64,000 nucleotides of DNA. It comes from JAJZRJ01 sp040757055 (GTDB taxonomy: Bacteria; Desulfobacterota; Desulfobulbia; Desulfobulbales; Desulfurivibrionaceae). The notes under the pieces are model-generated. The model searched no databases. It had not been told where the DNA came from and saw only the letters and a list, made by a program, of their open reading frames with translations. This document shows positions 9,721 through 18,506 of the stretch, one piece after another. Made by a program: the position numbers and the translations under genes. Location: contig JBFLXY010000001.1 of the NCBI GenBank assembly GCA_040757055.1, positions 1 through 64,000 on the forward strand. Reading direction: 5' to 3'. Within the stretch, counting starts at the first letter, position 1. Each line of letters opens with the position of its first letter.

Positions 9721-11184
9721 ATGCAAACAAATCCTACGAAATCACTGCTGCAAGCGGGCCGTACCATGACCAGCCTGCGCACCTGGTTCCACAAGTTTGT
9801 CTGCGTGCTGATGAGCGCTGCCTTGCTCGTGGCGCCGGCCAACCCTGTCGCCGCCTTTACCGTGGGCGAGGAAAAGGAGCTGGGTGAAAAACTGCTTTCC
9901 CTGGTGCGCCGCGAGTTCCGCCTGCTCGACGACCCGGACATCACCCAGTACATCAACGACCTCGGCCGGGAGATCCTCACCATCGCCGGCCCCCAGTACT
10001 TCGACTACCACTTCTTCGTCATCAACAACCGGGAATTCAATGCCTTTGCCGCGCCCTCGGGACTGATCTTCTTCCATTCCGGCCTCATCGAGATTACCGA
10101 CACCGAGGGCGAACTGGTGAGCGTCATGGCGCACGAGGTGGGCCACGCAGCCAGCCGCCATTACGCCGACCGGCTCGGCAAATCGAAAAAGGTCAGCGCC
10201 GGCACCGCGGCCCTCGCCCTGGCCGGCCTGGCCATGGGTGCCGGCCCGCTCGGCCAGGCCCTGATGACCGGCTCGCTCGCCGCCGGCACCACCATGCAGC
10301 TCCAGTTCAGCCGGCAGGACGAAGAGGAGGCGGACCGGCTGGCCTTCACCTGGATGCTGGCCAACCAGCGCGACCCCAACGAGATGCTCGGCATGCTCCA
10401 GAAGATGCGGCGGATCACCCGCTATCGCCAGGGAAAGATTCCGCCCTACCTCCTCACCCACCCGGAACCGGAAAACCGGTACAGCTACATCGAGGACCGC
10501 ATCCTGCAGGAGCCGCTGCCCAAAGCCTTCAAACCAGCGGACGACTTCGCCTTCCAGCGCATCAAATACCGCCTCCTCACCCTGACCAAAGAACCGCATG
10601 ATCTCCTGCCCCTGTTGCGGAACAGGGCGGAAAGCGCGGACACCGCCACCATCGAAGGGGCCATGGTCCGCTACGGACTTTCCCTGGTCTATCGCGCCAA
10701 TCGGGATTACGTCAGGGCGCAGGAGGAACTTGCCTGGGTGATGCAGCGCTTCCCCGACCGCGACATGCTGCTCGCCGACCTCGGCGTGCTCTATCTGGAA
10801 TCCGGCCAGCAGGAGCGGGCGCTGGAAACCCTCGATCAGGCGGTGAAGCGCGACCCGAACAATGCCTATGCCCTCTTCCACCAGGCCGTTGCCCTCCAGC
10901 AGGGCGGCAAAACGGCCAGGGCGCTGGCCATCTTCGAGCAACTGCTCGCCAGCCAGCCCGACTACTCCCGCCTCCATTACCGCATCGGCCAGATCAAGAC
11001 CGCCCAGGGCGACAAGGCGGCAGGCCACTATCACCTCGGGGTCTTCCACTGGTACGAGGGGGCCGTGAAGACCGCGCGTTTCCACCTGAAGGAAGCGATG
11101 CGCGACCAGCCGGAAGGCAGCCAGATCCGGCACCTGGCCAAGGAACTGCTCGACACCATCGAACGGCTGGAAAAGATGTCGTAG
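9721..11184 (+). CDS. BepA-like M48 metalloprotease with TPR domain
   Basis: A 487-residue exported protease. A signal peptide is followed by the zinc motif HEVGHAASRHY at about residues 138-148, with the third ligand in QDEEEADRLAF. The C-terminal half (about 310-480) holds TPR repeats such as VLYLESGQQERALETLDQAV. This protease-plus-TPR layout is that of BepA/YfgC, a periplasmic factor that degrades or assists beta-barrel proteins such as LptD at the BAM complex. Two starts are possible: the ATG at 9721 and the ATG at 9766. The latter begins a cleaner signal peptide (MTSLRTWFHKFVCVLMSA). Neither has a strong ribosome site. Confidence 0.9.
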   Translation: MQTNPTKSLLQAGRTMTSLRTWFHKFVCVLMSAALLVAPANPVAAFTVGEEKELGEKLLSLVRREFRLLDDPDITQYINDLGREILTIAGPQYFDYHFFVINNREFNAFAAPSGLIFFHSGLIEITDTEGELVSVMAHEVGHAASRHYADRLGKSKKVSAGTAALALAGLAMGAGPLGQALMTGSLAAGTTMQLQFSRQDEEEADRLAFTWMLANQRDPNEMLGMLQKMRRITRYRQGKIPPYLLTHPEPENRYSYIEDRILQEPLPKAFKPADDFAFQRIKYRLLTLTKEPHDLLPLLRNRAESADTATIEGAMVRYGLSLVYRANRDYVRAQEELAWVMQRFPDRDMLLADLGVLYLESGQQERALETLDQAVKRDPNNAYALFHQAVALQQGGKTARALAIFEQLLASQPDYSRLHYRIGQIKTAQGDKAAGHYHLGVFHWYEGAVKTARFHLKEAMRDQPEGSQIRHLAKELLDTIERLEKMS

Positions 11185-11227
11185 GGAGAATGGCGGGAAG
11201 TGCGGGGCAGGAACCTGAGGCGTGGAC

Positions 11228-12796
11228 CTACTTCTTGCCGCCCCGCAGCTTGCGGATGGCCATCACCGCGAAGTCGCGGAAGAGCCTGGTGGCCTTGACC
11301 ATGGCGGCATCGAGCTTGGGCCGCCCCTTTTTGCGGTCGAGGTAGATCATGCCGATGGGCTTGCCGTCAAGGCAGATGGGGAAGAGGTAGACCACCCGGT
11401 CCTTGACCAGATACTTCATGTTTTCCGGAAAGGCGCCCGCGGTGTTGGGCGGGATGGCCATGTCCTTGCCGCTCTTCAATGCCTGGGGAATGACCCCCGG
11501 CACGTTGAGGTTGTATTCGAAGTTGGCAATGCCGGCCGGGTCGATGTCGCCCAGGCCGAACCGGCCGACCAGCAGCTTCCGGTCCGCCTGGATGCTCATG
11601 ATGGCCAGCAGCACCCGGTCGAAGCCGACGCCGCGGTAGAGCCCTTCCAGCAGGTTGATGTAGAAGTCGTTGATGTTGAACGGCCCCATCAGGGTCTCGG
11701 TGATGTCGTGGATGAAGTCGTTGATCGACTTGTCCTGGCTGATCGCCAAGTCGTCAAGCACCTCCACCGCCTCCTCCTTCGGCTCCCCGCTGTCCGTTTC
11801 CTCGTCCTCCTCCTCGACCTCCGTCATCCTCCGCTTCTTCGCCCGCTCGGGATTGCGCACCACGTCCTCGGCATAGCGCAGGCGGCTGCGGATCTTGAGC
11901 TTTGAAAGACCGTAGCGGATGGAATCGGAGATATCCTCCGAGGCCTCGACGCTGCGGTTCACCACCACCAGGGCCTCTTCCTTGTTGATGGAAAGCCGGT
12001 CGCCATAAAGGCGCATCAGGCCATCCAGGTCTTTCTCCTCGCAGATGTGGTCCACCAGCTGATTGGAGAAACTGGAGAGATTCTGGAGATACCCCACGGC
12101 ATCGTAGATATCGCGCGGCTGTACCGGCTCCACCTTCATGGAAGCGATCACCCGCTCGGAAAGGTTCCAGAAGGCCGCCACCTCGACGCCGATCTCCTCG
12201 AAGGTGAGGTCGTCCAGCACCGCCTTGGCCGCCCTGGCCTGGGGCAGGCCACCCCTGATCTTCTCCTCGATCTCGCGGTAGCGGTCGGGCAGGTAGATGC
12301 AGACGATGATCTTGCCCAGATTGTGGAGCAGGGCGCAGATGAATGCCTCCTCCGGCGCCACCTTGAAATCCTTCTCAAAGGCCAGGTCCCGGGCCTGGAT
12401 CGCGCTCAGGAACGAACGGGTGAGAATCTTGCTGATGCTCTCCTTTTCAAGACCGGAACGGATAAAATCCTCAAACAGGGCGATGGCGGTGGCCAGATCC
12501 CGCACCGCGTCGAAGCCCAGGATGGTCACCGCCTTGGAGATGGAGTTGACCGGCCGGCCCAGGGAATAGTAGGCGGAGTTGACGACCTGCAGCACTTTCT
12601 TGGTGAGGGAGTAATCCTTGAGGATGACCTTGGCCAGTTCGTAGGCAGCGCTGCGGGTGCTGTGGGTGAGCGAGATGAGTTCCTGCACGTTGTGCGACAT
12701 GGCCGGCAGTTCGCTCATGTTCATCTTGGCGAAGATTTCGGCGAGCTTGGCGCTGGGCTGTTTTGCGCGATTCTCCGGCTTGGCGGTCTCGGTCAT
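11228..12796 (-). CDS. HDOD-domain signalling protein with GAF-like C-terminus
   Basis: A 522-residue cytoplasmic protein. Residues about 25-230 form an HDOD domain, a catalytically degenerate HD relative, with LPAMSHNVQELISLT, VLQVVNSAYYSLGRPV and ISKAVTILGFDAVRDLA. A highly acidic linker at about 325-350 (EVEEEDEETDSGEPKEE) leads to a GAF-like domain at about 360-515, ending GMIYLDRKKGRP. Such proteins act as signalling scaffolds in motility, cell-cycle or biofilm control. The ATG at 12796 is chosen over the in-frame GTG at 12802 because AAGG is better spaced. It is divergent from the FHA/kinase/phosphatase cassette, so a link is possible but unproven. Confidence 0.82.
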   Translation of the reverse strand: MTETAKPENRAKQPSAKLAEIFAKMNMSELPAMSHNVQELISLTHSTRSAAYELAKVILKDYSLTKKVLQVVNSAYYSLGRPVNSISKAVTILGFDAVRDLATAIALFEDFIRSGLEKESISKILTRSFLSAIQARDLAFEKDFKVAPEEAFICALLHNLGKIIVCIYLPDRYREIEEKIRGGLPQARAAKAVLDDLTFEEIGVEVAAFWNLSERVIASMKVEPVQPRDIYDAVGYLQNLSSFSNQLVDHICEEKDLDGLMRLYGDRLSINKEEALVVVNRSVEASEDISDSIRYGLSKLKIRSRLRYAEDVVRNPERAKKRRMTEVEEEDEETDSGEPKEEAVEVLDDLAISQDKSINDFIHDITETLMGPFNINDFYINLLEGLYRGVGFDRVLLAIMSIQADRKLLVGRFGLGDIDPAGIANFEYNLNVPGVIPQALKSGKDMAIPPNTAGAFPENMKYLVKDRVVYLFPICLDGKPIGMIYLDRKKGRPKLDAAMVKATRLFRDFAVMAIRKLRGGKK

Positions 12797-13095
12797 CAAC
12801 ACTGGCCTTGAAGCTATGGGTGTGTACTGCGCGGCAACGATCCTGGTTAATTATACAAAATTTATACTAAAAAACTATTTTCAGGCACTTTTTTTATTAT
12901 ACAGGCAAAAAAAGTTGTGCTACCCTTTGAGTTGGGAAGCGCCTCCAGAGGCAGATTCGCGGCAGTACCAGCGGCTTTTGCCGATGCCACCGCGATCTTG
13001 ACCGGCCCTTGTCGCGTGCCTCATCATAATATCGCGTCTTCCCCAAACGCAAGCGCCAAAACCGGCGGCCAATCACCAGAGGACGGACAGCGACC
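12797..13095. promoter_or_regulatory. Divergent promoter region between HDOD and FHA genes
   Basis: No gene is seen. The stretch 12845-12912 is strikingly AT-rich for this genome. On the minus strand there is a perfect TATAAT at 12855-12850, about 55 bases upstream of the HDOD start. On the plus strand there is TATACT at 12863-12868, with no good -35 box. From about 12915 to 13095 the sequence returns to normal GC and may be a leader for the FHA operon. Confidence 0.45.
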
Positions 13096-13839
13096 ATGGG
13101 CGGGGAACAGACCATCAACCTCGGCGACTACGCGAAGGCGGACTGGACGCTCATGCTCCACGACCGTGTCATCACCCATTTCACCATCCACGAAGGGACC
13201 AAGCTCACCATCGGCCGCAGCGAAGAGGCGGACATCTCCATCGACAACACCGCCATCTCCCGGCTGCACGCCTCGCTGGAACTCAAGGGCGGCGTCCATT
13301 TCCTCACCGACCTCGGCAGCACCAACGGCACCACGGTGAACGGCGAGCGGATCTCGGGCGCGGTGCCGGTGACGGAAAAGGATGTCATCACCATCGGCAA
13401 GTTCCGCCTGGTGCCGGAACACGTGGCCGGAGAACAGGTCTCGAAATCCTACAGTACCGCCATGGACATCGACGACCAGACCGTCTTTGTCAGCGCCGTC
13501 CGGCAACAGCCGCGGGAGCAGACAGACCAGGCCGGCCAGCCCAGCCAGGCGGATCACAAACTCATGGTCGTGGAAGGCGAAGCGGCGCCCAGGGAAATCT
13601 CCCTCAAGGGCAGGAGCAGCATCAAGATCGGCAAGGACCCAAGTTGCGATCTCATCGTGGACGGCTTTCTGGTGGCCAGGGCCCAGTGCTTCGTGGTGAG
13701 CAGGAAGGACAAGTTCTTCCTCGTGCCGCAATCCTCCTGGACCGCCACCAAACTGAACGAGGTCAGCATCGGGAACGAACGCCTGCTGCGCAAGGGGGAC
13801 ATCATCGCCATCCGCCGCACCAAAATCCGCTTCGAATAA
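13096..13839 (+). CDS. Double FHA-domain protein
   Basis: A 247-residue protein with two forkhead-associated (phosphothreonine-binding) domains. The first (about residues 32-110) shows the hallmark LTIGRSEEADISIDN, SRLHASLEL and LGSTNGTTVNGE. The second (about 165-247) has IKIGKDPSCDLIVDG and VARAQCFVV, but lacks a clear LGSTNGT motif, so it may be structural. A Gln-rich linker joins them. It heads a cassette with a Ser/Thr kinase eight bases downstream and a PP2C phosphatase, so the likely role is to bind kinase-phosphorylated partners. The ATG at 13096 follows no strong ribosome site. Confidence 0.88.
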   Translation: MGGEQTINLGDYAKADWTLMLHDRVITHFTIHEGTKLTIGRSEEADISIDNTAISRLHASLELKGGVHFLTDLGSTNGTTVNGERISGAVPVTEKDVITIGKFRLVPEHVAGEQVSKSYSTAMDIDDQTVFVSAVRQQPREQTDQAGQPSQADHKLMVVEGEAAPREISLKGRSSIKIGKDPSCDLIVDGFLVARAQCFVVSRKDKFFLVPQSSWTATKLNEVSIGNERLLRKGDIIAIRRTKIRFE

Positions 13840-13847
13840 CCGCCGCC

Positions 13848-16271
13848 ATGCTGGACCGACTTCTCCACAGACTCAGGGGCGGCAAAGGCCGCCTCCCTGC
13901 GGGCGGCGCCGGCAACGACGCCACCGTGGTCGTCGCCGGCCAGCCCGCCCCCCTCGCGCTGCCGCCTGTTCCCACCTGGAAGCCCGGCGACGTCATCATG
14001 AACCGCTACCGGGTGGAGCAGGTAATGGCCGGCTCCATGGGCAAGATATACATCTGCGACCACCTGGGCTGGGGCATTCCCATGGCCATCAAGTCCCCGC
14101 GCCCGGAAGTCCTGGCCGACCGCGAAGGGATGAAGCGGATCCTCACCGAGGCGAACAGCTGGATCCGCATGGGCATGCATCCCAACATCGCCACCTGTTA
14201 TTACGTGCTGTCGCTCAACAAGGTGCCCCACCTCTTCATCGAATACATCGACGGCGGCAGCCTCACCGACTGGATCGACGAAGGCCGCTGCCGCAACCTC
14301 CGCACCGCGCTGTCGCTGGCCATCCAGTTCTGCCACGGCATGGAATACACCCATGCCAGGGGCATCATCCACCGGGACATCAAGCCCCACAACATCCTCA
14401 TCACCAAGAACTCGCTGGTGAAGATCACCGACTTCGGCATCCTGCTTTCCGCCGCCGACCAGGGCGAGACGGCAACGGGCGGGGTGCAGCCGGGCGCGTC
14501 CGAGGACGCCACCGTGGGTTTTCGCGGCACGCCGGGCTACGCCTCGCCGGAACAGTTCCGCAATGCCCACAACGTGGACCAGCGTACCGACATCTACTCC
14601 TTCGGCCTCTGTCTCTGGCTGATGCTCTGCGGCAAGAAACCCTACAAGGACAACCGGATCAAAGCACCGATCCCGGCCCCCACCCCGGTGGCGCCCAAGG
14701 TGGTCTTTCCCCCGGCACTCAAGAAGGCACTCAAGAAATGCGTGGCCTTTGCGCCGGAGGAACGCTACCAGAGCTTCGCCGAACTGCGCGCCGACCTCAG
14801 CGAGGCCTATGCCGCCGCCTTCAACACCCCCTGCCCCTACGCCGAACTGCCCAGGATCGATCTGCGCGCCGACTTCCTCAACAACCGGGCGGTCTCGCTC
14901 ATCGAACTCGGGGAGGTGAAGGAGGGGGCCCAGTGCCTCCAGCAGACCCTCGAAATCAACGACATGCTGCCCGAGGCGATCTACAATATCCTGCTCCTCC
15001 GCTGGCGTTTCGGCAAGGCCACGCCTGAGCGCACGCTCCGGCAGATCGACGCCACCCGCAAACGCATTCCTGACCTGCCCGGCCTCGACGAGCTGGAGGC
15101 TGCGGTCAGACAGGAGGTCAAGGGCGGAAAGCTCAAGAAATACCCGGAATTCCGTCTCTGCGTGCCCAAAACCACCCTGGAGGTTTTCCGCGAAGGGCAG
15201 CTGCAGGTCTCGGTGCAGCGCAACATCCAGGACCACCTGGACAACAAGCGCTACAAGGCCTGCCACGACGTGCTGGTTACCGCCTGGGGCAACATCGGCT
15301 TCCGCAAGGACAAATTCTACAACCACGTCTACGAACGGCTGCTGTGGGGAGCCCGGAAAGAGAAGGTCATCGGCGCCCAACGTTTCCTCTCCCTCAGGGG
15401 ATTCGGCTGCCCGGCCACCACCCTGGCTCACGTCCCCAGGAGCCGCCGCATCGTCGCCGCCGGCGAGGATGGCCAGATCATCCTGCGGGACCTCGGCGGC
15501 AAACAGCAGGTGGTTTTCTTCGGCCAGGGAAAACCGGTCAAGGCCATGGTTTCCTGCCCCAAGGGCACCCATCTGGCGGTGGGCACCGACGACGGCCAGG
15601 TGCGCCTGCTGACCCCCTCTTCCGGCAAGCTGCTCTCCACCGAACAGAATCACAAGGGCGCGGTGACGGCCCTCGCCTTCAGCCCCAATGGCAAACACCT
15701 CGCCTCCGGCGGCACCGACGGCATGCTCAAGGTGCGCAAGCTCGGCACCGGCCCGGAAACCAGCGTCTCGGTCCTGGAGGGCGGGGCGATCCGCTCCCTC
15801 GTCTTCCTTGAAAAGGGGCTGGAACTGATCTCCGGCAGCGACGACGGCAAGATCCGTTTCTGGGAAGAAGGCGGCAAGGAGTGCACCCGGATTGTCGAGG
15901 CCCATGCCATGCCGGTGACCTCACTCTCGCTCTCGCCCGACGGGCGCATCCTGGTTTCAGCCAGTCCCGACCGCCACCTCAAAATCTGGGAGCGCCAGAC
16001 CGGCCGCTGCCTCAAGACCATCAAGGCCCACGAGGAGACGATCACCTCGGTGCTGGCGCTGGCCGACAACCAGACCATCATCTCCGGCTGCGAGGACGAC
16101 ATCATCAAGATCTGGGATGCGGAAAGCGGGGACAACCTCCTGACCCTGGACGGCCGCGGCGACGGCATCTACAGCCTGGCCCAGGGACCGCGCCCGCACA
16201 CCTTTCTGGCCGGGCGCAAGGACGGCGGCATCATCCTCTGGATGGTGGTCTACCGGCTTTCCTTCGAATAG
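13848..16271 (+). CDS. Ser/Thr protein kinase with C-terminal seven-blade WD40 domain
   Basis: An 807-residue Hanks-type kinase. The kinase domain spans about residues 50-325, with glycine loop MAGSMGKIY, ATP lysine Lys82 in MAIKSPR, catalytic HRDIKPHN with His175 and Asp177, DFG at 195-197 and activation segment GTPGYASPEQF. All are intact, so activity is expected. A helical TPR-like linker lies at about 340-510. Seven WD repeats follow at about 515-805, for example VTALAFSPNGKHLASGGTDG. No transmembrane helix is seen, so it should be cytosolic. The start is the ATG at 13848, eight bases after the FHA stop; a longer frame runs inside the FHA gene. Confidence 0.93.
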   Translation: MLDRLLHRLRGGKGRLPAGGAGNDATVVVAGQPAPLALPPVPTWKPGDVIMNRYRVEQVMAGSMGKIYICDHLGWGIPMAIKSPRPEVLADREGMKRILTEANSWIRMGMHPNIATCYYVLSLNKVPHLFIEYIDGGSLTDWIDEGRCRNLRTALSLAIQFCHGMEYTHARGIIHRDIKPHNILITKNSLVKITDFGILLSAADQGETATGGVQPGASEDATVGFRGTPGYASPEQFRNAHNVDQRTDIYSFGLCLWLMLCGKKPYKDNRIKAPIPAPTPVAPKVVFPPALKKALKKCVAFAPEERYQSFAELRADLSEAYAAAFNTPCPYAELPRIDLRADFLNNRAVSLIELGEVKEGAQCLQQTLEINDMLPEAIYNILLLRWRFGKATPERTLRQIDATRKRIPDLPGLDELEAAVRQEVKGGKLKKYPEFRLCVPKTTLEVFREGQLQVSVQRNIQDHLDNKRYKACHDVLVTAWGNIGFRKDKFYNHVYERLLWGARKEKVIGAQRFLSLRGFGCPATTLAHVPRSRRIVAAGEDGQIILRDLGGKQQVVFFGQGKPVKAMVSCPKGTHLAVGTDDGQVRLLTPSSGKLLSTEQNHKGAVTALAFSPNGKHLASGGTDGMLKVRKLGTGPETSVSVLEGGAIRSLVFLEKGLELISGSDDGKIRFWEEGGKECTRIVEAHAMPVTSLSLSPDGRILVSASPDRHLKIWERQTGRCLKTIKAHEETITSVLALADNQTIISGCEDDIIKIWDAESGDNLLTLDGRGDGIYSLAQGPRPHTFLAGRKDGGIILWMVVYRLSFE

Positions 16272-16284
16272 GAAACGCAAGCCC

Positions 16285-17040
16285 ATGTTCGGATTCCTGA
16301 AAAGAGGCTGGAAAATGAGCCGCCGCTACACCGCCTTCGGTCGCACCGACACCGGCAGGGTCCGCGACCACAACGAGGACAGCTTTGCCATCCTCGCCGA
16401 CCGCGGCCTCTATCTGGTAGCCGACGGCATGGGCGGCCACAACGCCGGCGAGGTGGCAAGCCGGCTGGCCATCGAGGCGCTGATCGAGTATCTCGCTCCG
16501 GCGCGCATCCGCCAGATGCGCGGCCACGACGAGGAAACCCGGCACAGCATGATAGCCGGCCTCCATGCCGCCAACCGGGTGGTGATGGAGGCGGCGGAGC
16601 GTGAACCCGCCTGCCGCGGCATGGGCTGCACCCTGGTGGCGGCATTTCTCGACGACTCCACCCTCCATACCTGCCATGTGGGCGATGCCCGCTGCTATGT
16701 GATGGATAGTGCCGCCTTCACCCAGATCACCACCGATCACACCGGCATGACCTACCAGCCGCCGGGCGCTTCCGAACAGCCGCGCTCACGGCCGGTGGTG
16801 ACCATGGCCATCGGTTTTGCCTTCCAGCAGGACCCGGAATACCACCGCCTCGTCCTGCAACCGCACCAGCGGGTGCTGCTCTGCTCCGATGGCCTCTGGT
16901 CCATGGTGGCGCATGCGGAACTCCACGCCATCCTCAGGGGCGCCGCCTCCCCGGAAGAGGCCTGTGCAACCCTGGTGGAACGCGCCAATATCGCCGGCGG
17001 CCGCGACAACATCACCGCCGTGGTGATTGCCCCGCGCTGA
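16285..17040 (+). CDS. PP2C-family protein phosphatase
   Basis: A 251-residue Ser/Thr phosphatase that should reverse the upstream kinase. The metal-binding motifs are present: VRDHNEDSF, LYLVADGMGGHNAGEVAS, VGDARCYVM, LLCSDGLWSMV and GGRDNITAVVI. It starts 13 bases after the kinase stop. An internal ATG at 16315 (MSRRYTAFG), preceded by AGAGG, is an equally good start and would remove ten basic residues with no domain role. Together with the FHA and kinase genes it forms a writer-reader-eraser set for Ser/Thr phosphorylation. Confidence 0.93.
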   Translation: MFGFLKRGWKMSRRYTAFGRTDTGRVRDHNEDSFAILADRGLYLVADGMGGHNAGEVASRLAIEALIEYLAPARIRQMRGHDEETRHSMIAGLHAANRVVMEAAEREPACRGMGCTLVAAFLDDSTLHTCHVGDARCYVMDSAAFTQITTDHTGMTYQPPGASEQPRSRPVVTMAIGFAFQQDPEYHRLVLQPHQRVLLCSDGLWSMVAHAELHAILRGAASPEEACATLVERANIAGGRDNITAVVIAPR

Positions 17041-17131
17041 GCTCCCGGCTTTTCCCTTTACTTTTGACGCCCATGTCCTATTCTTATTGAAAAGCAGCCC
17101 TTTTCCGCCGGCTGCCCCGACACGGCATGCC

Positions 17132-17704
17132 ATGACCAAAAAATCCACCTCTACCACCATCGACCGCCCCACCCTGGCCGCGGAATTGCGCCATCTGGCC
17201 GACCAGCTCGACACAGGGCTCCTGGAAACGGAGGAGGGCAGCCTCCCGTTGGGCGAGCCCCTCTTCCTCAAGACCAAGCGCAAAATCAAGGAAGACCGCG
17301 CCTACCTCACCTTTTCCTGCAAGATTTCCCTGACCGTCCCGGCTGCGGCCAAGGCCGGCAAGACCACCAGACCGCCGCTCCAGACCACACAACGACGACC
17401 ACCCGAGGGCGCGCCGCCGGCGGCCAAAATCATGAAAAAGGAGATCGCCCGGCTCTGGAAAGAAGTGACCGCCGGAATCAATGCCGAAACCCAGCCTGCG
17501 GCGGCCGAGATGGCCAAACTCCGGCGCCTCGCCGCAGACTACCGGCTCTACACCCCCGCAGCCTGGGCTGATGACTGGCAGGCGTGCGCCACGGCAGTGG
17601 GCCGCTGCCTCGACGCCGCGGCAGCCAACGATTTTGCCGCAGCCCGCCGTCTGGTCGCCGAAATCAACCAGCAGACCAAAAACTGCCACAAGCGGCACAA
17701 ATGA
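17132..17704 (+). CDS. Amphi-Trp/XXXCH-like protein
   Basis: A 190-residue protein. The N-terminal part (about residues 10-65) contains LAAELRHLADQLDTGL followed by a short beta segment, KEDRAYLTFSCKIS, which resembles amphi-Trp domains. A Pro/Thr-rich linker leads to a helical C-terminal half. It ends NCHKRHK, with Cys-His near the end as in the XXXCH family seen in sulfate reducers. That family assignment is tentative. The ATG at 17132 fits the domain; in-frame sequence upstream has no coding character. It overlaps the DUF3786 gene by four bases (ATGA), suggesting a joint function. No function is known for either. Confidence 0.6.
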   Translation: MTKKSTSTTIDRPTLAAELRHLADQLDTGLLETEEGSLPLGEPLFLKTKRKIKEDRAYLTFSCKISLTVPAAAKAGKTTRPPLQTTQRRPPEGAPPAAKIMKKEIARLWKEVTAGINAETQPAAAEMAKLRRLAADYRLYTPAAWADDWQACATAVGRCLDAAAANDFAAARRLVAEINQQTKNCHKRHK

Positions 17705-18504
17705 TCACCCCGCTGGAACTGGTCAAACGCACGCCGAAAACCAACTGCGGCGAATGCGGCTATCCCACCTGCCTTGCCTTTGCCGCCCTGGCAGTGAAGG
17801 GGGTGGCCAGTCTGGAACGCTGCCCCCATCTCGACCGCGCCGGCCTCTCCCTGCCGCAGCCAACCATGGTGGAGGAGGCGCAACTCCACCAGGCAAAGGA
17901 CCTCCAGCTCATCGAGCATCTGAAAGCAAAGATCGCCCCCCTCGATTTCGGCGCCATTGCCGCGTCTCTGGGGGCCGACTGGCAGCCGGCGGAACCGGAC
18001 TGCCTCCGCTTCCGCTACCTCGGCCAGGCGGTGACGCTGGCCAGGTCCGGCATCCTCCTGGACGGCCGCGAACCGGAAGACCCCCGCGACCAGATTCTCC
18101 TCTACAATTATCTCCACTCCGGCGGCGGCGCTGCCCCGGCCGGCGACTGGGTCGGTCTGGAGAGCCTGCCCAACTCCATCTCCAAGGTGCGGACCCTGGC
18201 CACCTACTGCGAAAACCGGTTGGCCGGGCAGTGCGCTTCCTTGCCGCTTCCGGCCATCATGGCGGCTGCGGAACGCCTGGGCGGCGTCCACCAGCCCCAG
18301 GCAGCGGCCAGCCTGGGCTGCATCATCCCGGTGCTGCCGCGGGTGCCGCACTATCTGCTCTACTGGCAGGCCGAGCCTGAGGATGGCTTTCCCGCCCGGG
18401 TCAAGGTGCTCTTCGACCGCAAAGTGCTCGACTACCTCGACCTGGAATCCCTCGTCTTCTCGGCAGAACGGATGGCCGACGCCCTGGTGGCGAACCTTCC
18501 CTGA
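17701..18504 (+). CDS. DUF3786 protein with iron-sulfur cluster motif
   Basis: A 267-residue cytoplasmic protein. The N-terminus CGECGYPTCLAFA, with a fourth cysteine in LERCPHL, matches the 4Fe-4S FeS domain of corrinoid iron-sulfur and acetyl-CoA synthase proteins. The rest (about residues 75-267) matches the DUF3786 pattern, ending with LFDRKVLDYLDLESLVFSAE. Such proteins occur mainly in anaerobes, including sulfate reducers, and have no established reaction. The start overlaps the XXXCH-like gene stop, and rarA follows two bases after its end, so these are one transcription unit. Electron transfer or a corrinoid/one-carbon link is speculation. Confidence 0.82.
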   Translation: MITPLELVKRTPKTNCGECGYPTCLAFAALAVKGVASLERCPHLDRAGLSLPQPTMVEEAQLHQAKDLQLIEHLKAKIAPLDFGAIAASLGADWQPAEPDCLRFRYLGQAVTLARSGILLDGREPEDPRDQILLYNYLHSGGGAAPAGDWVGLESLPNSISKVRTLATYCENRLAGQCASLPLPAIMAAAERLGGVHQPQAAASLGCIIPVLPRVPHYLLYWQAEPEDGFPARVKVLFDRKVLDYLDLESLVFSAERMADALVANLP

Positions 18505-18506
18505 CC

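Noticed and set aside
13096..17040. Type VI secretion regulatory module
   Set aside because: FHA, kinase and PP2C genes can belong to T6SS loci, but no tss structural gene is present in the window, so the assignment is not supported.
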